NCBI GenBank assembly: GCA_963766765.1
Contig: CAVYBR010000005.1
Span: 62,001 to 126,000 of the forward strand
Direction of reading: 5' to 3'
DNA: 64,000 nucleotides
DNA from: JACCQS01 sp963766765
GTDB lineage: Bacteria; Actinomycetota; Actinomycetes; Mycobacteriales; Geodermatophilaceae
A model generated the notes under the pieces. It ran no database searches. It was not told the origin of the DNA and saw nothing but the letters and a program-made list of their open reading frames with translations. Numbering within the stretch: position 1 is the stretch's first letter; the number at the start of each line of letters is the position of its first letter. Of this stretch, positions 15,536 to 23,918 are shown one piece after another. The position numbers and the translations under genes were made by a program.

Positions 15536-17518
15536 GTGAGCAAGTTGCGGACGGCGGTGCACCTCCCCAAGCGGTTGGTCCTCGGGCGTCCTGTTCGCAG
15601 TGACAAGGTCGGCGAGACATTGCTGCCCAAGCGGTTGGCGCTACCGATCTTCGCCAGTGACCCATTGTCATCGGTCGCCTACGCGACCCAAGAGATCTTC
15701 ATCGTGTTGACCCTTGCGGGTACGGCGATGCTGACCTTGGCGCCCTGGCTCGCGATGGGAGTCGTGATCCTGCTGCTCACGGTCGTGGCCTCGTATCGTC
15801 AGGTCGTGCGCGCCTATCCCTCAGGGGGAGGCGACTACGAGGTTGCCTTGAAGAATCACGGCCAGTTCGCCGCCTTGGTGGTCGCGAGCGCACTCCTCGT
15901 CGATTACGTGCTCACCGTCGCAGTCTCGATTTCGGCCGGCGTCGACAATGTCATCTCCGCGTTCACGGGGCTCAATGACAACCGTGTGCTCATCGCGGTG
16001 GGCCTTGTCGCGTTGCTTGCGGCGGTCAATCTTCGTGGCGTACGGGAATCTGGTAGCACGTTCGCAGCACCGACTTACCTGTTCGTGCTCGGGGTTTTCA
16101 CGATGCTCGTGATTGGTCTTGTGCGCGCCGCGCTGGGCGACCCCCCCGTGGCAGAGAGCGCTGCCTACCAGATCGACCCCGAGGCCGGATACGTTGGACT
16201 GTCCGGGATTCCGCTCCTGTTCTTCGCGCTGCGCGCCTTCTCATCCGGATGTACGGCGCTGACCGGCGTCGAAGCAATCGCCAATGGTGTCCCGGCCTTC
16301 AAACCGCCCAAGAGTAAGAATGCGGCCACCACCTTGCTGATCATGGGTGGGCTGGCAGCCTCGATGTTTGCCGGCCTCACGGCGTTGGCGTTGATCTCGC
16401 AGGTGAAGTACACCGAATTCACCTGCGACCTTGTCGGGTTCGCCGGCGACTGTGAGTCCGATCCACAGCGGACGGTGATTGCCCAGGTCGCGGCCGCCGT
16501 CTTCGGCGGGGATGAGTCCGCGGGCTTCTTCTACCTGCAGGCTGCCACAGCCATGATCCTCATTTTGGCCGCTAATACCGCGTTCAATGGCTTCCCACTT
16601 CTGGGCTCCATCCTCGCCCAGGACAGCTTCCTTCCTCGGCAGTTGCACACTCGCGGCGACAAGCTGGTCTACAGCAACGGCATTCTCCTGTTGTCAGCAT
16701 TCGCTGCCCTGCTGATCTGGGTCTTCAAGGCCGATGTCACCAGCCTGATCCAGCTGTACATCATCGGCGTCTTCACCTCCTTCAGCCTTGGCCAGACCGG
16801 AATGGTGCGGCACTGGACCCGCCTGTTGAAGACCGAACGCGATCCGCAGGCACGAAGGCGAATGCAGCAGGCCCGGGTGATCAATGCGCTGGGCGGCTCC
16901 ATGACCACGCTCGTGCTGCTGATCGTCGTGATCACAAAGTTCACGCACGGTGCCTACATCGTCCTGATTGCCATGCCGATCATCATCTTGATCATGCGCA
17001 GCATCCACCGTCATTACAGCCGGGTGTCGGAAGAACTCACTCCGGACGAGGACGTGACCACCCTGCCGAGTCGCGTTTCTGCGGTTGTGCTGGTCTCCAA
17101 GTTGCACAAACCCACCCTCCGGGCGCTCAACTTCGCTCGGGCCACGCGTCCGGACTCGCTGACAGCACTCACAGTCAACGTGGATGACGAGGAAACCCGT
17201 GCCCTGCAAGAGGAATGGGATCGACTCAAGATCCCGGTGTCCTTGACGGTGATCGAATCACCGTACCGCGAGGTCACCCGGCCCGTGTTGGACTACATCC
17301 GGGACATCCGCCGCGACGGCCCACGTGACCTCGTGGTCGTCTTCATCCCTGAGTACGTCGTGGGGCGCTGGTGGGAGCAGTTGCTGCACAACCAGAGCGC
17401 CCTACGGCTCAAGGGACGGCTGCTGTTCCAACCCGGCGTTATGGTGACGAACGTTCCGTGGCAGCTGGAGTCGTCCGAGCGTGTTCCTGATGACGGTCAC
17501 CCGCGCGCCCGCCGCTGA
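15536..17518 (+). CDS. APC-superfamily K+ transporter (KimA-like permease)
   Basis: The 660-residue protein has an APC transporter core with about 12 membrane spans from residue 40 (LALPIFASDPLSSVAYATQEI) to about 465, and a soluble C-terminal domain of about 190 residues resembling a universal-stress/cation-regulatory fold. The DPLSSVAYA and YRQVVRAYPSGGGDYE motifs are typical of the KimA (YdaO) K+ importer family. The GTG at 15536 is preferred over 15515 because TAGGCT (15522-15527) lies 8 nt before it. Divergence from two TrkA genes supports a K+ role; specificity is inferred. It ends one base before the convergent acetyltransferase stop. Confidence 0.87.
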   Translation: MSKLRTAVHLPKRLVLGRPVRSDKVGETLLPKRLALPIFASDPLSSVAYATQEIFIVLTLAGTAMLTLAPWLAMGVVILLLTVVASYRQVVRAYPSGGGDYEVALKNHGQFAALVVASALLVDYVLTVAVSISAGVDNVISAFTGLNDNRVLIAVGLVALLAAVNLRGVRESGSTFAAPTYLFVLGVFTMLVIGLVRAALGDPPVAESAAYQIDPEAGYVGLSGIPLLFFALRAFSSGCTALTGVEAIANGVPAFKPPKSKNAATTLLIMGGLAASMFAGLTALALISQVKYTEFTCDLVGFAGDCESDPQRTVIAQVAAAVFGGDESAGFFYLQAATAMILILAANTAFNGFPLLGSILAQDSFLPRQLHTRGDKLVYSNGILLLSAFAALLIWVFKADVTSLIQLYIIGVFTSFSLGQTGMVRHWTRLLKTERDPQARRRMQQARVINALGGSMTTLVLLIVVITKFTHGAYIVLIAMPIIILIMRSIHRHYSRVSEELTPDEDVTTLPSRVSAVVLVSKLHKPTLRALNFARATRPDSLTALTVNVDDEETRALQEEWDRLKIPVSLTVIESPYREVTRPVLDYIRDIRRDGPRDLVVVFIPEYVVGRWWEQLLHNQSALRLKGRLLFQPGVMVTNVPWQLESSERVPDDGHPRARR

Positions 17519-17519
17519 T

Positions 17520-18101
17520 CTACGTGGGCGCCGCGGGCTGGGCTTGGCGTTCCCGCCACTGAGCCGCCGTGATCGAGTGGACGATTGCCCGGAACGGCTG
17601 CCCCCCTGCCTCGGGCTCATCTCGGAGGTCGGCCTCGTGGTCGAAGACCATCCCCAGCCTGCGCATGACCGCGATGCTGCGCGTGTTGGGGAGGTCGGTC
17701 ACCGAGATGAGCCGGGGGACTCCGAGTTCGGTGAAGGCCCAGGACATCCAGGCTTGCGCCGACTCTGTGGCGTATCCCTTTCCCCAATGCTCGCGAGCGA
17801 ACCGCCAACCGATCTCCTCATCGGGGTACCAGGGCGTGTAGTTGATGCCACAGATCCCGAGGAAGGCGCCGTCGTCGCGCCGCTGCACCGGCAGCATGCC
17901 GAATCCACGCCGCTCGAACCGTTCCTGGATGTCGTTGGCGAACTGGTCTGCCTGGCCGCGTGTCATGGGCGGGCCGAGGTAGCGCATGACCTCCGGGTCG
18001 GCGTTGAGTTCGGCGAATGCCGGTAGGTCGTCCGGGAGCCAACTCCGCAGAATCAAGCGGGGCGTGTTGAGCAGGACCTCGCCGGTGCGCTCGTCGTTCA
18101 C
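17520..18101 (-). CDS. GNAT N-acetyltransferase (RimJ/RimL type)
   Basis: The 193-residue protein has TPRLILRSWLPDDLPAF at the start, the RimJ/RimL-type EIGWRFAREHWGKGYATESAQAWM segment (acetyl-CoA pyrophosphate loop in REHWGKGYATE), and NTRSIAVMRRLGM (NxxSxxxxxKxGF-type). Such enzymes acetylate N-terminal residues, antibiotics or polyamines; the substrate here is unknown. The C-terminus ends in HSITAAQWRERQ, as in many proteins annotated as RimJ/RimL. The GTG start lacks a clear ribosome site. It is a single-gene unit, convergent with the permease. Confidence 0.88.
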   Translation of the reverse strand: MNDERTGEVLLNTPRLILRSWLPDDLPAFAELNADPEVMRYLGPPMTRGQADQFANDIQERFERRGFGMLPVQRRDDGAFLGICGINYTPWYPDEEIGWRFAREHWGKGYATESAQAWMSWAFTELGVPRLISVTDLPNTRSIAVMRRLGMVFDHEADLRDEPEAGGQPFRAIVHSITAAQWRERQAQPAAPT

Positions 18102-18177
18102 GACGACCAGTGTGTCGCCGACCGCGCCACGACGATAACGAATATCAGCCGGGCCTGCGGGTCATGGACTCCGCCGC

Positions 18178-19586
18178 ATGGGCGTCCCCGGCGGCGATAG
18201 GACGCCTGTCACGCTGGCGGAGTTGATCGCGACGCTGTCCCTCGCCGCAGATCTAGGACTCGGCCAACCGATGGAGCATGTGGCCCGGTCCTGCCTCATC
18301 GCGGTGCGGCTCGCGCAGCGGTTGGGACTCGACCGCGAAGACATCGAGGCGAGTTACTACCTCGCGCTGCTGGCGTGGGTGGGCTGCACCGCCGACTCGC
18401 ATGAGACCGCCACCCTGTTCGGTGATGACCTCGAGTTGCGGGCGGGGATCTACGACGTCGAGATCGGCTCACCGGCGATGCTCGGCTATCTCCTGCTTCG
18501 CGCCGGATCCGATCGCGGGGCACTGCACCGGGTCCGAGTCGCGACCGAGTTGGTGGCCACCGGTGGGCGGAATGTTCGACAGTCGTTGGCCACCCACTGT
18601 CAAGTCACGGGGCGACTGGCGGTGCGGCTCGGACTGAATGAACGCATCGCCGCCGGCCTGACTCAGACCTTCGCCCGGTGGGACGGCCGGGGCAGCCCGG
18701 ACTCATTGCGCGGCGCGGACATCGACATTGCCATCCGGTTGGTGCAACTGGCCGACATCGTCGAAGTGCATCACCGCCGCGGCGGCGTGGCGGGTGCCTT
18801 GGCTGCGGCTCGCAGTCGCAGTGGCACAACTCTCGATCCCGCATTGGTCGCCGAGTTCGCCACGTCCGGCCCAGACCTCCTCGAAAACCTGCCCGCCGAC
18901 TCGAGTTGGGAGGACCTCATCGCCGCGAACCCGACCCCACGGGCTTTGACAGAGGTTGAGGAGGCCGAGCGGGCGTACCGAACACGATCTGGGACAAGCC
19001 GGGGTCGCTGACCCGGGTCGAGCGCGATCGAATGGAGCTGCACCCGTACTACACCGACCGCATGTTGCGGCACATGCCGGCGCTCTCGGGCGTGCACAGG
19101 GTTGCCGCGCTGGCACACGAAAGGATGGACGGCTCCGGCTACCACGGCGGTTTGGCCGGAACCGCCATTCCGGCGCTGGCGCGGCTGCTCGCCGCCGCCG
19201 ACAGCTATCACGCGATGGTCGAAGCCCGCCCGCATCGGCCGGCGCGGACGGCGGAGTCCGCCGCCACCGAGCTCCGGGCCGAGTACCGCGCCGGGCGGCT
19301 GGACGGATCAGCGGTGGAGGCGGTGCTCGGCGCGGCCGGACACCGGACGACACGAGCCGACGGCGGACCTGCCGGGCTCACCCAGCGGGAGGTCGAGGTC
19401 CTCGTGCTGCTTGCTCGGGCGGCGTCCACCCGGTGGATCGCGCGCGAGTTGGGGATCACGCCCAAGACCGCCGGCAACCACATCGAGCGGATCTATCTCA
19501 AGATCGGCTCCAGGACGCGCGCGGCAGCGGCGCTGTTCGCCATGCAACACGGACTGTTGCGCACTCTGGAGCCGATCCACGGATGA
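18178..19586 (+). pseudogene. HD-GYP/LuxR regulator inactivated by an internal out-of-frame deletion
   Basis: Two adjacent frames encode the two ends of one protein. The first (18178-19011) has the N-terminal half of HD-GYP/LuxR proteins: LGLGQPMEHVARSCLIAVRLA, YYLALLAWVGCTAD, and RWDGRGSPDSLRG near residue 165. The second frame carries GVPNTIWDKPGSLTRVERDR (about 18972-19031), LHPYYTDRML, AHERMDGSGYHGGLAG, and a LuxR helix-turn-helix (LTQREVEVLVLLARAAS to 19560). Between EVEEAER of frame 1 and GVPN of frame 2 the expected 60-70 residues with the HD core (HSxxV..., HDLG) are missing and the frame shifts. One deletion explains both. The second part might still be translated from the ATG at 19032 as a DNA-binding remnant. 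Confidence 0.8.
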
Positions 19587-19695
19587 GGAGAACTCCTCAT
19601 GCCAAGCGATTCTGACGGTCCTAGCGTCTTCGACAGCGGGTCAAAGGAGCCCGTCCACTGCGCCAGAAGCGCAGTAGATCGCCAGGAGGCAGACA

Positions 19696-20061
19696 GTGAG
19701 CAACAAGGCAGTCGTGAATCTTTCAACCGGTCTCGAGGACACCGAGCGGGTGATGATTGCGCTCCTCATGGCCGTCGCTGCCGCTGAGCAGGGTCGGCCG
19801 ACCATGATGTTTCTCAGCAAGGAAGCGGTTCGGCTGGCGATGCCGGGCGTTGCGGTGGGGACCGCCTGCGATGGGTGTCCGTCGCTGACCGAACTGTTGG
19901 ATCGCTACGAGAAAGCCGACGGTCGCTTCATGGTCTGCCCGATCTGCGTGAACTCCAAGAAGCTGAACGCGGAGACCCTCATCGCCGGAGCGGAGGTCGG
20001 TGGGACCGTGCCACTGTGGCAGTGGATCGGCGACGACGCCGCCACGACCTTCAGCTTCTGA
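19696..20061 (+). CDS. DsrE/DsrF-like family protein
   Basis: The 121-residue protein has the DsrE/F/TusD-type fold signature: VNLSTGLEDTERVMIALLMAVAAAEQG, then GRPTMMFLSKEAV, and cysteines C58, C61, C81 and C84 (ACDGCPS and VCPICVNSKK). Family members relay sulfur or act as small redox proteins; four paired cysteines suggest thiol or metal chemistry. The GTG at 19696 has a strong GGAGG at 19684-19688. It stands alone after the broken HD-GYP gene and is convergent with the large regulator, 9 bp apart. Partners are not apparent nearby. Confidence 0.82.
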   Translation: MSNKAVVNLSTGLEDTERVMIALLMAVAAAEQGRPTMMFLSKEAVRLAMPGVAVGTACDGCPSLTELLDRYEKADGRFMVCPICVNSKKLNAETLIAGAEVGGTVPLWQWIGDDAATTFSF

Positions 20062-20070
20062 GCGACTGGC

Positions 20071-22962
20071 TCAGGTCTCGCCGCGCCCGGCGAGCCCGCC
20101 GCCGACCGCCCAGGTAGCGATGTCGGTGCGGGTTGTCGCGCCGAGTTTGGCAAGGACGTGGCTGACGTGGGTCTCCACGGTCCGCTCGGACAAGAACAAC
20201 TTCTCGGCGATCTGTCGGTTGGCCAGCCCTTCAGCTACGAGGGCGACGATCTCCCGTTCCCTGGGCGTCAGCGCTGTCCGCTCGACCTGCTCGGAATCGA
20301 TCCGATCGAGCAGGCGCTCGCACTGTTCGGCTCGACCTGGCATGTCCATCGCACGCATCGCGGCGAGGGCGGTGCGGGCAAGGGTTGCCGCCTTGGCCGC
20401 GTCCTGCGGCCCGCCCCGGGTCTGCAGTACGTCGGCAAGGAACATCCGGCTCAGCGCGGCAAACGGGCGGGCACCGATCTGATCCTCGAAGGCGATCGCG
20501 GCTTGCAAGTGGCTCTCGGCCTCCGGGAGCCGGCCCGTAGTCGCGGCCAGCCGACCCAGATACCGGGCCACCGAACCCTGACATGCCACGGTTCCGCCGC
20601 CGCCCGCTGCGGTCAGGTGCGCGTACGGCAACAGCATCGGGTAGAGCCGTTCAGCCGATTCGGAGTCTGCAACGTCGGCAACCACGTCGGCCAGAATGAC
20701 GATGGCCACAATCCAGCGGCCATCCTTGGGCCATTGCTCGGCTTCGGAACTGAACTGCCGCGCCATTCGGGCCGCTTCATCGAGTTCGCCCGCGACGAGC
20801 GTGGAGAACGCCATCGAGGCGAGCGCGATGGGCATGCGTAGTTGGGCCGCATGGCGGACGAATTCGCTGTGTCCATCGCCGTCCTCGCCTCCGTCGAGCG
20901 GCACGCCGCGAGTGGAGGCCTGGGACAAACAGAAGGCGTAGTACAGGCCCCTGACACTCGGGTCTTGAAGCGCGGTGCCGAGGTTCAGGGCAGCCTGTGC
21001 CTGCTCTTCGGCAATAGAGAACCTCCCGACCATGTTTTCGCGAGCTGCCGTCAGTCGGTGAAAATGCCAGCGGGCCAGAGGAAATCGGAGTTCGGTGGCG
21101 AGTCGGCCAAGCTCTGAGAGCTCCCGGTCAACGGCGCCCAGATCACCCAACTCGAACGCTGAGTCGATCTGCCATAACCGGCCCCATAGTCCGGCGAGCG
21201 GCTCCCCACGGTCGGCCAGCTGGACAGCTTTGGCGCCGAGTTCGATGCGTTCGGCACCGTGCCCAGGGCCGGCCAATGCCTGGTGCCTGGCCCGCAACGC
21301 CGCGATCAGCGCGGCGGGATCATCGGTCCGCTCCGCCAGGGCCAGCGCGGTAGCTGACATCGACTCCGCTCGGTCGACGTGTCCCTCGTCGGCCTCGGCG
21401 TAGGCAAGGCGGGCCTCGAGTTGTGCGCGCACCGAGAGCTGCTCCTCAGGCACCAGTGCCAGGGCGCGCTGGCACATGATGGCCAGCCTCCCGGACGCCC
21501 CCGGCGGGTAGACACCGTCGACGAGCAGCGCGGCGCGGGCGAGCAGATCCCAGCGCTGCTCGTCCTCGGCGAGGTCTGCAGCCTGGGTGCAGTGCTCGAG
21601 TGAGTTGCCGAAGGCGCCGGACCGATACTCAGCGAACGCGAGATCGAGCAGGGCTTCGGCCCGCTCGGACACTGGCGACCCGCCAGACATGGCCAGGCTG
21701 TAGAGGGCGGAACCGAATTGTCCTGCCGCCTCGGTATAGGCGAGGTCGCCCAGCGCCGCGTGTCCGGCTCGTCGGGCATACGCGGCGGCGCGAACATGAT
21801 CGGCCGGCGTTGCCGCGCCGTGCACAAGATGACTGGCCACGGCTGCCACCCGTTCGAGGGTGGGGCGGTCACTGGCCTCGATCGCGTCAGCCAGTGCTCG
21901 GTGAGCGCTCGACCGGGCGTCCCGCTCGAGGTTGTCATAGACGCCGTCGCGTACCAGGGCGTGTACGAACCGGGCGCGACCCGCCGGGTCGGGAGGTCGG
22001 AGCAGTCCAGCCTCCACGGCTTCGTTGATCAGCTCCAACACGGCCACGGGGGAGACACCACGGGCCGACGAGAGCTCGACGATGCTGAACTCCTCGCCGG
22101 CGACGCTTGCCAGTTCGACGATCCCGCGACACTGCGCCGAGATTCTTCGCATCGGTTCCCGGATGAGATCGAGAAACTCCGGCCGGCCCGCGAGCGCGGC
22201 CTGGGACTCGTCGGCGTCGAAGGAGTGCAGGGAAACCCGTTCTGCAAGCATGCGTGCCACTGCCGTGACATAGAGACTGTTGCCGGCCGTCTGCCTGAGG
22301 ACCAGGTCGGCGTAGCGTTCGTCGATCCGAGCGCCCTCGACGGCTCTCAAGTACTCGGCGATGTCACGCCGATCCAGCCCGGACAACGTCCGACGCTCAA
22401 CGTCGGGGCGCTCGAGCAGCGCTGCGATCGCGGCCGAATCCGTATCGGCTCGGGGGCGGGCGGTGCAGACCACGAACGCCTTGGATCGGCGCAGCTCCGC
22501 AGCGAGGTGGCCGAGCGCGGCGGCGGTAGCGGAGTCGGCCCAATGGAGGTCGTCCACGATGACCAACAGACCGGCCGGGTCGGCCGCGGCGACGACCGCG
22601 TCGGTGAGCCACACGAACTGCGCGAACCGCGCCGCGGCCAACCCATCGGCCGACGATCCGAACTCCTCCCCGGTACGAAGCGGCTCGTGCACGCCCGGCA
22701 ACTGGTCGACGATCCGGCGTAGTGGCCACAGCGGCGGGGCGCCGGAATCCGCCGAGCACCTGCCCCAGACCACTGGAATCCCCGCATCGTCGGCCGCGCC
22801 GGCAAGCTCCTCGGCCAGCCGGGTCTTGCCCACCCCAGGCTCGCCACGCAGCAGTGCCATCCGACCGTGACCTGCCTGGGCCTGCGTCAACCACGCTCGC
22901 AGTTCGGCCAGCTCGGCCGATCGCCCGACGAAGTGGGCTGCACCGGGAGGACTCGCGGTCAT
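20071..22962 (-). CDS. Large ATP-binding LuxR-family transcriptional regulator (LAL type)
   Basis: The 963-residue protein has the LAL architecture: N-terminal AAA/NTPase region with FVGRSAELAEL (11-21) and Walker A GEPGVGKT (40-47), Walker B-like LLVIVDDLHWAD (about 135-146), a long TPR-like helical middle (about 400-880), and a C-terminal LuxR helix-turn-helix (LTPREREIVALVAEGLANRQIAEKL...RTVETHV). LALs activate specific genes in response to an inducer and ATP. The ATG at 22962 is preferred; the extra upstream frame is unrelated to the family. It is divergent from the gene at 23079, its most likely target. A GGGCC-aaa-GGCCC inverted repeat lies at 22976-22989, 14-27 bp upstream of the start. 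Confidence 0.92.
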   Translation of the reverse strand: MTASPPGAAHFVGRSAELAELRAWLTQAQAGHGRMALLRGEPGVGKTRLAEELAGAADDAGIPVVWGRCSADSGAPPLWPLRRIVDQLPGVHEPLRTGEEFGSSADGLAAARFAQFVWLTDAVVAAADPAGLLVIVDDLHWADSATAAALGHLAAELRRSKAFVVCTARPRADTDSAAIAALLERPDVERRTLSGLDRRDIAEYLRAVEGARIDERYADLVLRQTAGNSLYVTAVARMLAERVSLHSFDADESQAALAGRPEFLDLIREPMRRISAQCRGIVELASVAGEEFSIVELSSARGVSPVAVLELINEAVEAGLLRPPDPAGRARFVHALVRDGVYDNLERDARSSAHRALADAIEASDRPTLERVAAVASHLVHGAATPADHVRAAAYARRAGHAALGDLAYTEAAGQFGSALYSLAMSGGSPVSERAEALLDLAFAEYRSGAFGNSLEHCTQAADLAEDEQRWDLLARAALLVDGVYPPGASGRLAIMCQRALALVPEEQLSVRAQLEARLAYAEADEGHVDRAESMSATALALAERTDDPAALIAALRARHQALAGPGHGAERIELGAKAVQLADRGEPLAGLWGRLWQIDSAFELGDLGAVDRELSELGRLATELRFPLARWHFHRLTAARENMVGRFSIAEEQAQAALNLGTALQDPSVRGLYYAFCLSQASTRGVPLDGGEDGDGHSEFVRHAAQLRMPIALASMAFSTLVAGELDEAARMARQFSSEAEQWPKDGRWIVAIVILADVVADVADSESAERLYPMLLPYAHLTAAGGGGTVACQGSVARYLGRLAATTGRLPEAESHLQAAIAFEDQIGARPFAALSRMFLADVLQTRGGPQDAAKAATLARTALAAMRAMDMPGRAEQCERLLDRIDSEQVERTALTPREREIVALVAEGLANRQIAEKLFLSERTVETHVSHVLAKLGATTRTDIATWAVGGGLAGRGET

Positions 22963-23078
22963 GAGAGGCAGTATCGGGGCCTTTGGCCCGGAATACGTAC
23001 CGACTATCAGTACTGGCACGGATTGGTGAAACTCCGGAACGGCAGAGGCTGACCTCCTCAACACACCAGGAGGTCACC

Positions 23079-23633
23079 GTGCATATCAGGATCACCCCGC
23101 TCGCGATCTCGCCCGACGAGGCAATTTGCCGGGTGGAAGCTCGGTCCGGCCTCATCTCGGCCTATGTCATGCACCCCATGGACCAGCAGCAATCGGTCCT
23201 CGTGACCGTGTGGGACACCGCAGCCAACGCCGAACTCGCCACAGTCACCGCGGGTGGTCAGGACTTCGGCTCCGCCAGCTTCGAGGAATCCAGCCGCTCC
23301 GGCGAAGCCGCGGCGTACGGACAGTTCATCCACTTCGACGGCCCTCGGTCCTCAGCCGAGGCGGCCGCCATCCACCGGGCCAACCACGAGCGGATCGCCC
23401 CGGCAGTCCGCGGCGTCCCCGGGACGCTGGGCGCCTTTGTCGGGCACAACCCTGACGGCTCCTTCGTGGTGATCATCCTGACCACGTCGCTGCAGGCCAT
23501 CGAGGACGCGCAGCGGGCGGTGTTGTCGACCGAGCTGTTGCCCGGCGAGGACCCGGCCCTGCTCCGCGCGCCCGACCGCATCCAGCTCGCGTGGGTACTC
23601 GCCGCCGCTCGGCCCGCCGCGCTCCCCGTCTGA
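23079..23633 (+). CDS. Hypothetical protein, possible dimeric alpha/beta-barrel (ABM-like)
   Basis: I do not recognise a precise family. The 184-residue protein looks like two repeats of a ferredoxin-like alpha/beta unit: LISAYVMHPMDQQQSVLVTVWDTAANAE (about 28-55) and GTLGAFVGHNPDGSFVVIILTTSLQAIEDAQ (about 115-145), each with a strand, a loop and VxVWxxxxxx-type residues as in antibiotic-biosynthesis-monooxygenase/heme-oxygenase-like barrels. The GTG at 23079 is set by an excellent CAGGAGG at 23068-23074. It is divergent from the LAL regulator and may be controlled by it. Neither substrate nor cofactor can be predicted. Confidence 0.65.
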   Translation: MHIRITPLAISPDEAICRVEARSGLISAYVMHPMDQQQSVLVTVWDTAANAELATVTAGGQDFGSASFEESSRSGEAAAYGQFIHFDGPRSSAEAAAIHRANHERIAPAVRGVPGTLGAFVGHNPDGSFVVIILTTSLQAIEDAQRAVLSTELLPGEDPALLRAPDRIQLAWVLAAARPAALPV

Positions 23634-23688
23634 CCGCTTTCGTGCCACCCCCATCCGCCAGCCGAACCACCGTTCTTAGGAGCTCGTG

Positions 23689-23883
23689 ATGCCCCCCTTC
23701 TTCTGGCTCTTCTGCCGCCGACCTGCACCGTTGCCGCACTACCCGAACCACGGTCGTCCCGACGAGGGACGCCAGCAGCACGGATCACTGCCGTGGTCCG
23801 CCTTGACGCAGCGCAGCGCGCCGTTCGCCGAGCACGCCTGGATGCTTTCGCTGACCGCGGCGGGAGGGCGTTCCGGATCCTGA
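23689..23883 (+). CDS. Small hypothetical protein (64 aa), possible gene
   Basis: A 64-codon frame starts at the ATG at 23689 with AGGAG six bases upstream (23678-23682). Third codon positions are mostly G or C, as in real genes here. The peptide is Pro/Trp/His-rich (PFFWLFCRRPAPLPHYPNHGRP at the start) and has no recognisable domain. It sits 55 bp after the gene at 23633, so it could be the second member of the unit facing the LAL regulator. Without homologues it remains uncertain. Confidence 0.4.
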   Translation: MPPFFWLFCRRPAPLPHYPNHGRPDEGRQQHGSLPWSALTQRSAPFAEHAWMLSLTAAGGRSGS

Positions 23884-23918
23884 TCGCAGCTCCGGCCGGT
23901 CAAGAGGATGCTGAAGGG

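Noticed and set aside
18178..19011. Intact stand-alone gene from the first frame of the HD-GYP region
   Set aside because: Its last residues (YRTRSGTSRGR) read the conserved GVPNTIWDKPG DNA in the wrong frame, so the stop is a frameshift product.
22963..23064. 34-residue N-terminal extension of the LAL regulator
   Set aside because: It lies in the divergent promoter region and the known family begins at FVGR about ten residues after the ATG at 22962.
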